Part shown: piece by piece, positions 54,894-64,000 of the stretch
Numbering within the stretch: the stretch's first letter is position 1
Layout of the letters: the number at the start of each line of letters is the position of its first letter
NCBI RefSeq assembly: GCF_000769405.2
Contig: NZ_CP053439.1
Span: 2,790,001 to 2,854,000 of the forward strand
Reading direction: 5' to 3'
Source of the DNA: Rhizobium brockwellii
GTDB taxonomy: Bacteria; Pseudomonadota; Alphaproteobacteria; Rhizobiales; Rhizobiaceae
Length of the DNA: 64,000 nt
The notes under the pieces: model-generated
The model's input: only the letters and a program-made list of their open reading frames with translations
Told to the model about the DNA's origin: nothing
Database searches by the model: none
Translations under genes and position numbers: made by a program

Positions 54894-54992
54894 GGCTTGA
54901 GCTCGCCGCCGATCGGGAAGCTTCAGCGCATATCGCGCCGCGGGATGATTGTCATCCCGCCGGCCTAAGCGGAAAGAGCGTCGGAAGAAATA

Positions 54993-56666
54993 TCAGCCGT
55001 TGCCGGCCAGCAGCCGCTTAGCCGCAGCCCGCGCCTCTTCGGTGACCGAAGCCCCGGCCAGCATACGGGCGATCTCCTCGGTACGGTCCTTCTGCGCCAT
55101 CGTCGCGACGCGCGTGGCGATCTTTTCCGAACCGTCGGCCGACGGTCCCTTGGAAATCAAGAGATGCGTCGCCGCCCGCGCCGCGACCTGCGGCGCATGC
55201 GTGACCGACAGCACCTGCACCCGCTCCGACAGCCGCTTCAGCCGCTGACCGATCGCATCGGCCACCGCGCCGCCGACGCCGGTGTCAATTTCGTCGAAGA
55301 CCAGCGTCGGGGCCGATCCGCGATCGGCGAGCGCCACCTTCAACGCCAGCAAGAAACGCGAGAGTTCACCGCCGGAAGCGACCTTCATGATCGAGCCCGG
55401 CCGCGTGCCCGGATTGGTCTGGACATGGAACTCGACGACGTCGATGCCTTCGGCCAACGCCTCGCCCGCATCGGTGCTGATCTCGACCATGAAACGGGCG
55501 CGTTCGAGTTTCAACGCAGGCAGCTCGGCCATGACAGCCCCAGCCAATGCTGTGCCGGCATGATGGCGCTTGTCTGACAGCGAGCGCGCCGCCGCATCGT
55601 AATTTTCCCGCGCCAGGCCGACCTCGGCTTCTAGCCGCGTAAGCCGCTCCTCGCCCGCGTCGAGATCGGCAAGATCGGCGATCATCCGCACGGCAAGCGC
55701 CGGCAGCTCGGTGACGGGCACGGAATATTTGCGCGAGGCGGCCCTGAGCGCGAAAAGCCGCTCTTCCACCCGCTCCAGCTCTCTCGGATCGTATTCGGTC
55801 TTGCGCAGTGCCGCCTCGACTTCCATCTGCGCGTTGGAAAGCTGATCGAGCGCGGCATCCAGCAGCGTCACGGTGTCTTCGAGCAGTCCCGGCGCCTCAT
55901 GGCTCTTGCGCTCCAGCCGGCGCACCAGCGAGGCGATATGGGGCACCGGCGAGGCATTGCCGTTCAGGAATTCGGACGCCTCGGCGATATCGCCGGCGAT
56001 TCGCTCGGCTTTCATCATCTTCTGGCGGCGATCGGCGAGTTCTTCCTCCTCGCCGTCCTGCGGCGAGAGCTTCTCGAGTTCCTCGACCGAAGAGCGCAGA
56101 TAGTCGGCTTCGCGCGCCGCACTTTCGACCTTCTCGCGGTGCTTCTTCAGCGTCCGCTCACTGTCGCGCCACAGGCGATAGAGCCGGGAGACCTCCGAAA
56201 CCTCGTCGGTCAGGCCGGCGAAGGCATCGAGCAGCGTGCGGTGGGCATTGGTGTCGACAAGGGCGCGATCGTCGTGCTGTCCGTGGATTTCGACCAGCAA
56301 CTGACCGGCCTGGCGCATCAGCTGCACGCTGACCGGCTGGTCGTTGACATAGGCCTTGGTGCGCCCGTCCGCCGATTGTTGGCGGCGGAAAATCAGGTCG
56401 CCCTCGTCATCGATGCCGTTTTCGCGCAGGAGCGTGCGGGCGCCGTGTTCCATGCCGACGTCGAACACCGCCGTTACCTGGCCTTTGTCCTCGCCATGGC
56501 GCACTAGGTCGCCGTCGCCGCGCCCACCAAGCGCCAGCGACAGGCTGTCGAGCAGTATGGATTTGCCCGCCCCGGTCTCGCCCGTGAGCACGGAGAGGCC
56601 GGTCTCGAAGGCAAGATCCAGCCGCTCGATCAGGACGATATCGCGGATCGAAAGCTGGATCAGCAT
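54993..56666 (-). CDS. recN: DNA repair protein RecN
   Basis: SMC-like ATPase for double-strand-break repair. 557 aa from the ATG at 56666 (MLIQLSIRDIVLIERLDLAF). Walker A GETGAGKS (29-36); the Walker B region is TLVFDEIDTGVGGAVADAIG, preceded by the signature VASGGELSRFLLALKVALAD. The long coiled-coil arms span about 155-340, with EAD-rich heptads. It starts 5 bp after bamD and shares its message; in other alphaproteobacteria the same order is kept. Confidence 0.95.
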   Translation of the reverse strand: MLIQLSIRDIVLIERLDLAFETGLSVLTGETGAGKSILLDSLSLALGGRGDGDLVRHGEDKGQVTAVFDVGMEHGARTLLRENGIDDEGDLIFRRQQSADGRTKAYVNDQPVSVQLMRQAGQLLVEIHGQHDDRALVDTNAHRTLLDAFAGLTDEVSEVSRLYRLWRDSERTLKKHREKVESAAREADYLRSSVEELEKLSPQDGEEEELADRRQKMMKAERIAGDIAEASEFLNGNASPVPHIASLVRRLERKSHEAPGLLEDTVTLLDAALDQLSNAQMEVEAALRKTEYDPRELERVEERLFALRAASRKYSVPVTELPALAVRMIADLADLDAGEERLTRLEAEVGLARENYDAAARSLSDKRHHAGTALAGAVMAELPALKLERARFMVEISTDAGEALAEGIDVVEFHVQTNPGTRPGSIMKVASGGELSRFLLALKVALADRGSAPTLVFDEIDTGVGGAVADAIGQRLKRLSERVQVLSVTHAPQVAARAATHLLISKGPSADGSEKIATRVATMAQKDRTEEIARMLAGASVTEEARAAAKRLLAGNG

Positions 56667-56671
56667 TGGCC

Positions 56672-57517
56672 TCAGGAACCGAGAAGAAGTTTCTTGCCCG
56701 CTGCCGCGATCCACGAGCCCTTGTTTTCACGCGGCTCGGCACCGCCGCTCTGCAGCAGCTTGTAGGAATCAGCATACCACTGGCTGTCGGGATAATTGTG
56801 ACCGAGAACGGCAGCGGCTGTCTGCGCCTCGTCGACGATGCCCATGGCGTAGTAAGCTTCGACGAGACGCGCCAGCGCCTCTTCGATCTGGTTGGTATTC
56901 GGATATTTCTCGACGACGATGCGGAAGCGCGAGATCGCGGCGAGATATTCCTTCCGCTCCATGTAGTAGCGGCCGATCTGCATTTCCTTGCCGGCCAGCT
57001 GATCGCGCGCAAAGCGGATCTTCGCCTGTGCGTCGTCGACATATTCGGAGTTCGGATAATTGTCGATGACGGCCTGCATCGACTCGATCGTCTTGGCCGA
57101 GGCGCGCTGGTCCTGCGTCACGTCCACGATCTGCTTGGAATAGGTGAGACCGATGAGATATTGCACATAGGCAGCATCCTGGGACTTCGGATATTGCGAC
57201 ATGTAGCGGTTGCCGGAAGCAAGCGCATCGTCCAAACGGCCCTGGCGGTATTTGACGAAGGTGCTCATCACAAGCGCCTTGCGCGCCCATTCGGAGAACG
57301 GGTTTTCGCGGTCGATCGCGTCGAACTTGCGCGCCGCTTCCGCCATGTTGCCAGCCTTCATATTGGCAAGGCCCTGGGTGTAGAGCACGTCAGGCGGATC
57401 GGTTTCGAGTCCGAGCTTGGTGATGTCGATATCGGGATCCGACTGGCAACCGGAGATCGAGGCGCCTGCGCTGAGCACCAGAAGCGATGCGAACAAAGCG
57501 CGCGCTGTCTTCATCAT
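56672..57517 (-). CDS. bamD: Outer-membrane assembly lipoprotein BamD
   Basis: Essential part of the BAM complex that folds outer-membrane proteins. 281 aa from the ATG at 57517; a second ATG directly after (57514) has better spacing from GAAGG. The signal peptide ends at the lipobox ISGC, acylated Cys24. Five TPR-like helical repeats follow: LYTQGLANMKAGNMAEAARK, AYVQYLIGLTYSKQIVD, MEVIDNYPN-like AVIDNYPNSEYVDDAQAK, EEALARLVEAYYAMGI. It precedes recN by 5 bp. Confidence 0.94.
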   Translation of the reverse strand: MMKTARALFASLLVLSAGASISGCQSDPDIDITKLGLETDPPDVLYTQGLANMKAGNMAEAARKFDAIDRENPFSEWARKALVMSTFVKYRQGRLDDALASGNRYMSQYPKSQDAAYVQYLIGLTYSKQIVDVTQDQRASAKTIESMQAVIDNYPNSEYVDDAQAKIRFARDQLAGKEMQIGRYYMERKEYLAAISRFRIVVEKYPNTNQIEEALARLVEAYYAMGIVDEAQTAAAVLGHNYPDSQWYADSYKLLQSGGAEPRENKGSWIAAAGKKLLLGS

Positions 57518-57752
57518 ACCTTCAGATCCTGCATAACCCATTCGAAAGAACCCCACTGCTGCCGCTCTCTCCACGGCAGCCACGCCTCGCTGGCGTTTCT
57601 AGCCACAAATGTGCATCAAGAGCAACGCAATGATAAGGCATTAACGCATTTTTGTGGCAGCAGCCGCAGAATGATCGGCTTTTCAACTTCTTCCCGACCT
57701 GTGGCGGCCAAGCATCGGTCTATCGCCGCAGACACGGCCGGACATAAAAAAA

Positions 57753-57773
57753 CCGCCTCCGGGAAAGAGGCGG
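57753..57773 (-). terminator. Rho-independent terminator after lpxC
   Basis: CCGCCTC / GAGGCGG, 7-bp perfect stem with a 7-base loop, followed on the minus strand by seven T residues. It lies 25 bp past the lpxC stop, so bamD-recN probably uses its own promoter in 57518-57752. Confidence 0.88.
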
Positions 57774-57798
57774 CCTGGTCTTGAGAATATGCTGGAGG

Positions 57799-58755
57799 TC
57801 ATGCCGACCAGGGAGCGAATTCCGAAGCGCTGACTGCAATCAGTTCGCGGGCAGCGACACGCTGGCGCGGCGTCGACGTCTCCACAACCTCGTAGGCGGA
57901 GGGATCGGCGAGCAACGCCTTCAGCGCATTGGCATTCATCTTGTGACCGCCGCGATAGGAACGGTAGCAACCGATGAACTGGACGCCGGCAAGAGACAGA
58001 TCGCCGACGGCATCGAGCGTCTTGTGGCGGACGAATTCATCCTTGGCGTAACGCAGCCCTTCGACGTTGATGACGGTGTTGTCGTCCGAGATGACGACGG
58101 AATTTTCAAGCGAGGAGCCGAGCGCGTGACCCGACGCCCAGAGACGCTCGACATCGCGCATGAACCCGAAGGTGCGGGCGCGGGAAAGCTCGGCCTTGAA
58201 GACGGCGGCGGTCATGTCACCGGCCCACTTCTGTCGGCCGATCAGCGGGCAGTCGAAATCGATCTCGACTTCGAAGCGCATACCGTCATAGGGGCGGAAT
58301 TCGCTCCATGAGCCGCCATGCTCGATGCGCACCGGCTTGGTGATACGGATATAACGGCGCTTGACGCCCAACGAGACGAGACCGACCTGCTCGATCGCCT
58401 CGACGAAAGGCAGCGAGCTGCCGTCCATGATCGGCATTTCGGAGCCCTGCACCTCGATCACCACATTGTCGAGGCCAAGCGCATATACAGCAGCCATGAC
58501 ATGCTCGATCGTCGCGACAGAATGGGCGGGTGAGAAGCCGAGTACGGTGCAGAGGTCAGTATTGCCGACCTGCGAAGAGACGGCCTTGAGTTCGGTGATG
58601 TCGCCATTGTCATGCAGGCGCTGGAAAACGACTCCGGTGTCCGATTCGGCCGGGTTCAGGGTGATCGAGACTTCTGCGCCCGAATGCACTCCGATGCCCG
58701 AAAGCGTCACGGGACGCGATACCGTCGTTTGAAAACCCAGCAAGCCAATTGCCAT
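57799..58755 (-). CDS. lpxC: UDP-3-O-acyl-N-acetylglucosamine deacetylase
   Basis: Committed step of lipid A synthesis; zinc-dependent. 318 aa. Zinc ligands are H78 (PAHSVATIEHVMAA), H244 and D248 (RHKTLDAVGDL), with catalytic H271 in GGHKMNANALKALL. The N-terminal GFQTTVSRPVTLSGIGVHSG and NVVIEVQGSEMPIMDGSS are typical. It is a single unit bounded by terminators on both sides, between ftsZ and bamD as in other rhizobia. Confidence 0.96.
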   Translation of the reverse strand: MAIGLLGFQTTVSRPVTLSGIGVHSGAEVSITLNPAESDTGVVFQRLHDNGDITELKAVSSQVGNTDLCTVLGFSPAHSVATIEHVMAAVYALGLDNVVIEVQGSEMPIMDGSSLPFVEAIEQVGLVSLGVKRRYIRITKPVRIEHGGSWSEFRPYDGMRFEVEIDFDCPLIGRQKWAGDMTAAVFKAELSRARTFGFMRDVERLWASGHALGSSLENSVVISDDNTVINVEGLRYAKDEFVRHKTLDAVGDLSLAGVQFIGCYRSYRGGHKMNANALKALLADPSAYEVVETSTPRQRVAARELIAVSASEFAPWSA

Positions 58756-58968
58756 AAATTCTGCCTTTTATTCTTCCGTACCGGCGGCATGTCCGATCGG
58801 CGCGGTCATCGTTCATTCTGCGGAAGGAGCTGTTGAAAGCCTCCTAGCGCAGTTTTCTTGCACCATACTTACGTGCGCCGGCGCTCCAATCCAAATCACT
58901 GTTTCTTTCGCTTTGTTACGAAGTCAGACGATTGAAATCGCTTGCGAATCACAGGCTAAAAAACAGCA

Positions 58969-58994
58969 ATGCCCGGGACCTTGATCCCGGGCAT
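58969..58994 (-). terminator. Rho-independent terminator after ftsZ
   Basis: ATGCCCGGGA / TCCCGGGCAT, 10-bp perfect stem with loop CCTTGA, followed on the minus strand by TGCTGTTTTTT. It lies 21 bp past the ftsZ stop and ends the division operon. Confidence 0.9.
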
Positions 58995-59015
58995 GAACGG
59001 TGCCGAAGCACGCAC

Positions 59016-60734
59016 TCAGTTCGACTGGCGACGCAGGAATGCCGGGATTTCCAGCTGGTCGTCTTCCTGCATCATCCGGGCCTGCGGAACTGCGCGGCCC
59101 TGGTCATCGAGGTTGCCGCGGCGCGGTGCGTAGAGGCTTGCCTCCGGCGACAGCGGACGGCGCTGCTGCGAAGCGGCCGGCGGTGCTGCGGTCATATCGG
59201 CGGCGACGGCGTCGTCGTCGCGGCGGCCAAGCGAATTGGTGATTCGCTTAAGCAGGCCCATCGGACCGCGCTCCTCCGCCGCATGGGCGGAAGCCGGCTG
59301 CGTGCGGTGGTCGAGTTCGGCCTGGACGACCGGCGGAAAATCCTCGACCTTCGGCATACGCATTGGTTCGGGCGCCTGGCGGATGGTCGGTTCGTGCCGG
59401 ACCGGCTGCTGCTGGACCGGCTGGCTTATGACCGGCTGGCTCATAACGGGCGCGGGAGCCTGCTGCTGAACGGGGGCCGGACGCATTGCCGGAGCTTCCG
59501 GCGCAGGCGCGAAGATCTTGCTCTGCGGACGGAAGGTCTCCTGCTGTGGAGCCGGCTGCTGCAGCGGTGCGGCAGCACGCGGGGCCGAAATTTCGAGCTC
59601 GCGTTCCATCTCGGCTTCGCGGATGGTCTGCGCGATCGGATCCATGGCCTTCGGTGCCTGCATCACGGGGGCAGGCTGAACTGCGGCCGCTGCCGGAGCA
59701 ACAGCCGCGGAGGGACGGATAACAGGCCTTGCTGCCGGCTGGAGGTTCCGTTCGGCGGCTTCGTTCATCGCCCGGTCGATGCCGGTTGCGACGACCGAGA
59801 CGCGAATGATGCCTTCGAGCGATTCGTCGAAGGTAGCGCCGAGGATGATGTTGGCGTCCGGATCGACTTCCTCGCGGATGCGGGTCGCGGCTTCGTCGAC
59901 TTCGAAGAGGGTGAGGTCACGACCGCCGGTGATGGAGATCAGCAACCCTTGAGCGCCCTTCATCGAGGTTTCATCGAGCAGCGGGTTGGCGATCGCAGCC
60001 TCTGCGGCCTGCAGCGCGCGGCCGGAGCCGGAAGCTTCGCCGGTGCCCATCATCGCCCGGCCCATCTCGCGCATCACCGAGCGGACGTCGGCGAAGTCGA
60101 GGTTGATGAGGCCTTCCTTGACCATCAGGTCGGTGATGCAGGCAACGCCCGAATAGAGAACCTGGTCAGCCATGGCGAAGGCATCGGCGAAGGTCGTCTT
60201 GTCGTTGGCAATGCGGAAGAGGTTCTGGTTCGGAATGACGATCAGCGTATCGACAGACTTCTGCAGTTCCTGGATGCCCATCTCGGCCAGGCGCATGCGG
60301 CGCCCGCCTTCGAAATGGAACGGCTTGGTGACGACGCCGACCGTCAGGATGCCCTTGTTGCGGGCCGCCTGTGCGACAACCGGAGCAGCACCCGTGCCGG
60401 TGCCGCCGCCCATGCCGGCGGTGACGAAGCACATATGCGTGCCGTTCAGGTGATCGACGATCTCGTCGATGCACTCCTCGGCGGCCGCGCGGCCGACTTC
60501 CGGCTGCGAGCCGGCGCCGAGGCCTTCGGTGACGTTGACGCCGAGCTGGATGATGCGCTCAGCCTTCGTCATCGTCAGCGCCTGCGCATCCGTGTTGGCG
60601 ACGACGAAGTCGACGCCCTGGAGGCCGGCGGTGATCATGTTGTTGACGGCATTGCCGCCTCCGCCGCCAACGCCGAACACGGTGATGCGCGGCTTCAGCT
60701 CTGTGATGTCAGGCTTTTGCAGCTTGATGGTCAT
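59016..60734 (-). CDS. ftsZ: Cell division protein FtsZ
   Basis: Tubulin-like GTPase that forms the division ring. 572 aa from the ATG at 60734. GTP-binding signature GGGTGTGA (109-116), T3 loop region AGMGG and T7 catalytic [11 protein letters not shown]. After about residue 320 comes a very long Pro/Gln/Ala-rich linker (about 230 residues), as in Rhizobiales. It ends in the conserved C-terminal peptide [15 protein letters not shown], which binds FtsA and other partners. Stop at 59016; a terminator follows. The frame upstream to 60779 is not used. Confidence 0.97.
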   Translation of the reverse strand: MTIKLQKPDITELKPRITVFGVGGGGGNAVNNMITAGLQGVDFVVANTDAQALTMTKAERIIQLGVNVTEGLGAGSQPEVGRAAAEECIDEIVDHLNGTHMCFVTAGMGGGTGTGAAPVVAQAARNKGILTVGVVTKPFHFEGGRRMRLAEMGIQELQKSVDTLIVIPNQNLFRIANDKTTFADAFAMADQVLYSGVACITDLMVKEGLINLDFADVRSVMREMGRAMMGTGEASGSGRALQAAEAAIANPLLDETSMKGAQGLLISITGGRDLTLFEVDEAATRIREEVDPDANIILGATFDESLEGIIRVSVVATGIDRAMNEAAERNLQPAARPVIRPSAAVAPAAAAVQPAPVMQAPKAMDPIAQTIREAEMERELEISAPRAAAPLQQPAPQQETFRPQSKIFAPAPEAPAMRPAPVQQQAPAPVMSQPVISQPVQQQPVRHEPTIRQAPEPMRMPKVEDFPPVVQAELDHRTQPASAHAAEERGPMGLLKRITNSLGRRDDDAVAADMTAAPPAASQQRRPLSPEASLYAPRRGNLDDQGRAVPQARMMQEDDQLEIPAFLRRQSN

Positions 60735-60789
60735 GGTACCTGTTCCTTCTCTCTCTGGCCGCATCGCCACGCCGGCCAATTACGCAATT

Positions 60790-62121
60790 TCAGAAGCTTT
60801 CCTTCAGCCACTGGCCCATACGGGCAATGCGGCTGTTATTTCCTCCAAGCGACATGAGCAGACCGCTCTGTGACGCATGTGTCTCCATGTCCGCGACCTG
60901 CGGATAGATCATCAGGCCGACGGCCGTCGAAAAGGCCGGGCCCTTGGCCGCTGTCGGCAACCCCGAGACGCCCATCGGACGGCCGATGCGGACGTTGCGG
61001 GCGAGGATACGCCGCGCCACGTCGGCAAGGCCGGTCAGCTGGCTCGCCCCGCCGGTCAGCACGACGCGCTTGCCGACGATCGGGCTGAAGCCTGAGCGCT
61101 GGATACGGTCGCGGATCAGTTCCATCGTCTCTTCGATACGGGCCGAGACGATGCGCGAAACCAGTGCCCGCGGCACCTGTGACGGCTGGTCGCGATCGTC
61201 CTCGCCGATCGGCGGGATCGAGATCAGCTCGCGCTCGTCTGAGGAATTCGAAAGGGCCGAGGCATGCACGACCTTCAGCCGCTCCGCATCCTCGATGCGG
61301 GTCGAAAGACCGCGCGCCAGGTCGGTGGTGACGTGATGGCCGCCGAGGCCGACGGCATCCGTATGAACGAGCTTGCCCTCGGCAAAGACCGAGATCGTCG
61401 TCGTGCCGCCGCCCAAGTCGATCGCCGCGCAGCCGAGCTCGACCTCATCGTCGACGAGGGCCGCAAGGCCCGATGCATAGGGCGTCGCAACGATGCCCTC
61501 GACCGACAGATGAGCACGATTGACGCTAAGCTCGAGATTCTTCAGCGCCGAACGCTCCGCCGTCACCACATGCATGTCGACGCCGAGCGCATCGCCATAC
61601 ATCGCCAGCGGGTCGCGGATGCCGCGCTCGCCGTCGAGCGAAAAGCCGGTCGCCAGCGAATGCAGCACCGAGCGGTCCTGGCGCAGCGACTGCTGGCAAG
61701 CTGCCGACAGCACCTTCTTCAGATCGTTGAGCTCGACTTCCTGGCCGCCGAGGTCGATCGTCGCTGTGTAGATGTCGCTGCCGAGCCGGCCGGCCGTCAG
61801 GTTGACGATCAGGCTTTCTACAGTCAGCCCGGCCATGCGCTCGGCCGCGTCGACGGCAAGGCGGATGACGCCTTCCAGCGCATCAAGATCGGCGATGACG
61901 CCGGTCTTGATGCCACGGGAACGCTGGTGGCCGATGCCGATGATCTCGATATTGTGCGTGCGGCCCGGCAGGATCTGGCTTTCCTCGCGCGGCGTCAGCC
62001 GGCCGATCATGCAGACGACCTTGGTCGAACCGATGTCGAGCACCGAAACGACATGTGACCGCTTCGACGAAAGCGGCTTCAGGCGCGGCAATCCGAAATG
62101 GGATGAACCGAACAAGCTCAT
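60790..62121 (-). CDS. ftsA: Cell division protein FtsA
   Basis: Actin-like ATPase that anchors FtsZ to the membrane. 443 aa. Actin-fold motifs: phosphate 1 VSVLDIGSTKVVCMIGRL, phosphate 2 GCAAIDLGGGTTTISVFAEG and adenosine VVLTGGASQLTGLADVARRI. The C-terminal amphipathic helix (IARMGQWLKESF) is the membrane target. The start overlaps the ftsQ stop (ATGA), coupling translation, and ftsZ follows 55 bp after. Confidence 0.96.
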   Translation of the reverse strand: MSLFGSSHFGLPRLKPLSSKRSHVVSVLDIGSTKVVCMIGRLTPREESQILPGRTHNIEIIGIGHQRSRGIKTGVIADLDALEGVIRLAVDAAERMAGLTVESLIVNLTAGRLGSDIYTATIDLGGQEVELNDLKKVLSAACQQSLRQDRSVLHSLATGFSLDGERGIRDPLAMYGDALGVDMHVVTAERSALKNLELSVNRAHLSVEGIVATPYASGLAALVDDEVELGCAAIDLGGGTTTISVFAEGKLVHTDAVGLGGHHVTTDLARGLSTRIEDAERLKVVHASALSNSSDERELISIPPIGEDDRDQPSQVPRALVSRIVSARIEETMELIRDRIQRSGFSPIVGKRVVLTGGASQLTGLADVARRILARNVRIGRPMGVSGLPTAAKGPAFSTAVGLMIYPQVADMETHASQSGLLMSLGGNNSRIARMGQWLKESF

Positions 62122-63050
62122 ATATTCTGCCCCGCCTTCTTCAATTCTTTCGTACGCTCCGTCACTGCCGTCTGCCTGCGGACCGCCGCCTCCGGCGTCA
62201 GCTGGATCGCGGTTCTGTCGGACAGTCTGAGATCGACTGCGGCAATGTCCCGCTCCAGGAGCTGGTGCTCCTTGTCGAACTTCGAAAGCGTCGCCAGTGC
62301 CTGGTCGATACCGTCTTCCGGCAGCTTGACGACGACGCCGTTGTCCATGTGCAGGTCCCAGCGGCGGCCGGATATCCAGACATAAGCCTTCACGCGGGCC
62401 TTCACGTCAGGCCACTTCGAGAAGGCGTCGTCGAGCGAAGCCGCCGCCGTTTCGGCATCGCGGCCGACGACGAGCGGCAGCGCCGAAAACTTGTTGTCGC
62501 GTAGCGGCGCAATGACGCTGCCGTTCTTCTCGATCAGGGAAAGCTCCTGCCCGTGCTGCCAGATCGCATAGGCCTGGCGCTCCTTGAGCTTCACCTCGAT
62601 CGTCTTCGGATAAATCTTGCGGACCTCGACATTCTCGACCCAGGGAAGCTGTGCGATCTTCCGGCGGGCGGCATCGACGTCGAGGGCAACCAGCGAGGTC
62701 GTGCCGTCAAGGCCGATCAGCTGCAGGATTTCGATTTCGGAGGTTTCCGAATTGCCGGAGACCTTCACGTCCTCGATCGCAAAACCCGCGGCCGTCGTTG
62801 TCGCCTGCGCGACGGCTTCGGTGTGACCGCCGAGCGACATGCCGTAAAGCCCCGTCGCGCCCAAGAAAGCGAGCGCCGAGACCGTGCCGGTATGAACAGG
62901 AATGTAAATGCGGCCGCTGCAGAGACTGATCAGAAAGCGCGTGACCCGGCGCAGCGGACGCGGCAGTACGAACCGCTCTTCGGCTTCCATGATCGGAAGC
63001 ACGGCATGATGGCTGGGGCGCCCTATCTTTTTGACTGTCAACGCAAACAA
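62118..63050 (-). CDS. ftsQ: Cell division protein FtsQ
   Basis: Bitopic divisome protein. 310 aa with a TTG start at 63050, which has GGAGG 7 bp upstream (63058-63062) and gives the N-terminus [21 protein letters not shown] cytosolic tail (about 1-60) precedes one membrane helix ([19 protein letters not shown]), then the POTRA domain ([40 protein letters not shown]) and the beta domain. It overlaps ddlB by 13 bp and ftsA by 4 bp, as in compact division operons. The next in-frame ATG is at 62990. Confidence 0.93.
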   Translation of the reverse strand: MFALTVKKIGRPSHHAVLPIMEAEERFVLPRPLRRVTRFLISLCSGRIYIPVHTGTVSALAFLGATGLYGMSLGGHTEAVAQATTTAAGFAIEDVKVSGNSETSEIEILQLIGLDGTTSLVALDVDAARRKIAQLPWVENVEVRKIYPKTIEVKLKERQAYAIWQHGQELSLIEKNGSVIAPLRDNKFSALPLVVGRDAETAAASLDDAFSKWPDVKARVKAYVWISGRRWDLHMDNGVVVKLPEDGIDQALATLSKFDKEHQLLERDIAAVDLRLSDRTAIQLTPEAAVRRQTAVTERTKELKKAGQNI

Positions 63051-63964
63051 GACGCGTCCTCCACCATCCACCGGAGAAACTGACCAAACGAATAGCCGGC
63101 ATGACCGGCCATTTCGGGCACGAGCGAGGTTGGGGTCATACCTGGCTGGGTATTGACTTCCAGCCAGATGATTTCGCCGTCTTCGGAGAAACGATCGTCG
63201 TAACGAAAGTCGGACCGACTGACGCCGCGACAACCGATTGCCTGATGCGCCCTTAGGGACAATGTTTGTATTTTTTGGTAAATATTCGGTGAAATTCTCG
63301 CGGGGATGACGTGTTTTGAACCGCCTGCCGCATACTTGGAGTCGTAATCATAAAAATTGTGTCCCTGCGGCACCACTTCCGTGACACCAAGCGGAGTTTC
63401 GCCCATCACACCGCAGGTGAGTTCGCGACCGTAGACATAGCGCTCGACGATCACCTCTTCGCCGTAACGCCATTCGGGCGAGCTGACGATCTGTGGCGGA
63501 TGCGCCTGATCTTCCGTGACGATAACGACGCCGAAGCTCGACCCTTCGCGGACGGGTTTCACCACATATGGCGGCTTCATCGGATGCGTCGAGGGAAAGG
63601 CGAAACGGTTGACCACCTGCGATTCGGCGACCGGAATGCCGGCGGCGGCGGCAACGAGCTTCGCCTTGTCCTTGTCCATCGCCAGCGCCGAGGCAAGCAC
63701 GCCCGAATGCGTATAGGGGATTTCCAGATATTCGAGGATGCCCTGAATGGTGCCGTCCTCACCGAACGGGCCATGAAGCGCATTGAAGACGACATCGGGC
63801 TTCAGCGCAGCGAGTTTTTCGGAAACGTTACGCGCCACGTCGATGCGCGTCACGTCGAAGCCCTCCGCCTCGAGGGCTTCTGCGCAAGCCTTTCCCGAGG
63901 AAAGGCTGACAGGCCTTTCCGAGGAAAATCCGCCCATCAGGACAGCGACATGCTTGCGACTCAT
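63038..63964 (-). CDS. ddlB: D-alanine-D-alanine ligase
   Basis: Makes the D-Ala-D-Ala dipeptide for peptidoglycan. 308 aa from the ATG at 63964 ([20 protein letters not shown]). ATP-grasp: [55 protein letters not shown], and the Mg site [20 protein letters not shown]. It is the first gene of the visible division operon and ends inside the ftsQ ribosome-binding/start region. GGGGGTG lies before the start. Confidence 0.96.
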   Translation of the reverse strand: MSRKHVAVLMGGFSSERPVSLSSGKACAEALEAEGFDVTRIDVARNVSEKLAALKPDVVFNALHGPFGEDGTIQGILEYLEIPYTHSGVLASALAMDKDKAKLVAAAAGIPVAESQVVNRFAFPSTHPMKPPYVVKPVREGSSFGVVIVTEDQAHPPQIVSSPEWRYGEEVIVERYVYGRELTCGVMGETPLGVTEVVPQGHNFYDYDSKYAAGGSKHVIPARISPNIYQKIQTLSLRAHQAIGCRGVSRSDFRYDDRFSEDGEIIWLEVNTQPGMTPTSLVPEMAGHAGYSFGQFLRWMVEDASCLR

Positions 63965-64000
63965 CAACACCCCCAAAAAATAACTTCCATTTTCGAAATC

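Noticed and set aside
54940..54960. GCGGGATGA/TCATCCCGC hairpin after recN as a terminator
   Set aside because: A perfect 9-bp stem but no T-run on either strand, so termination is unsupported.
58932..60857. 641-codon open frame opposite ftsZ
   Set aside because: Antisense to the conserved GTPase and linker; composition is a mirror of ftsZ codons.

Overview
This window looks like a piece of a fast-growing rhizobial chromosome, most like the Rhizobium leguminosarum / R. etli group. The evidence is the high GC content with C/G-ending codons, the split and circularly permuted alphaproteobacterial tmRNA with tag ANDNYAEARLAA, the alphaproteobacterial-type SspB, the order ddlB-ftsQ-ftsA-ftsZ-lpxC-bamD-recN-ligA, and dispersed intergenic repeats of rhizobial type. 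The species call is an inference. I saw no tRNA, rRNA, insertion sequence, prophage or CRISPR array.

Layout. 1-4.4 kb: an amino-acid exporter (LysE type) with a DapA-like enzyme, divergent from a MocR-type regulator; then miaA and serB, whose start codons touch on opposite strands. 4.6-10.1 kb: a minus-strand block thyA-folA-hflK-hflC-degP for nucleotide/folate synthesis and membrane protein quality control. 10.2-11.8 kb: ssrA (tmRNA), sspB and two small genes, so the tag and the adaptor that recognises it lie side by side. 11.9-24 kb: AsmA-like protein, FAD-linked oxidase, aldo-keto reductase with a LysR regulator, AbrB-type membrane protein, AraC regulator, DUF2000 protein, OmpA-type lipoprotein and a solitary flagellin. 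24.3-30 kb: an RND efflux pair and a class III cyclase with duplicated two-helix membrane modules. 30-35 kb: the prkA-yeaH-spoVR stress operon. 35-44.9 kb: VOC protein, UvrD helicase, EF-hand protein preceded by a perfect 2 x 53-bp tandem repeat, pncA, a DHFR-like protein, a GT-C-like membrane protein and azlCD. 44.9-52 kb: aminopeptidase P, a 57-codon gene followed by an anti-Shine-Dalgarno small RNA, prmA, an SCO protein, cheW, creA, an exonuclease and an acetyltransferase. 52-64 kb: ligA, a DUF6886-like gene broken by an in-frame amber codon, recN, bamD, lpxC, ftsZ, ftsA, ftsQ and ddlB, the cell-division and envelope cluster.

Most of the window is housekeeping sequence. The least ordinary parts are the small-RNA locus at 47.06-47.38 kb (two hairpins presenting CUCCUCCC-type loops and a strong terminator behind a small basic protein), the tandem repeat before the EF-hand gene, a shared FRKKQ peptide in SspB and its DUF4169 neighbour, the amber pseudogene, and a family of dispersed repeats with five copies here.
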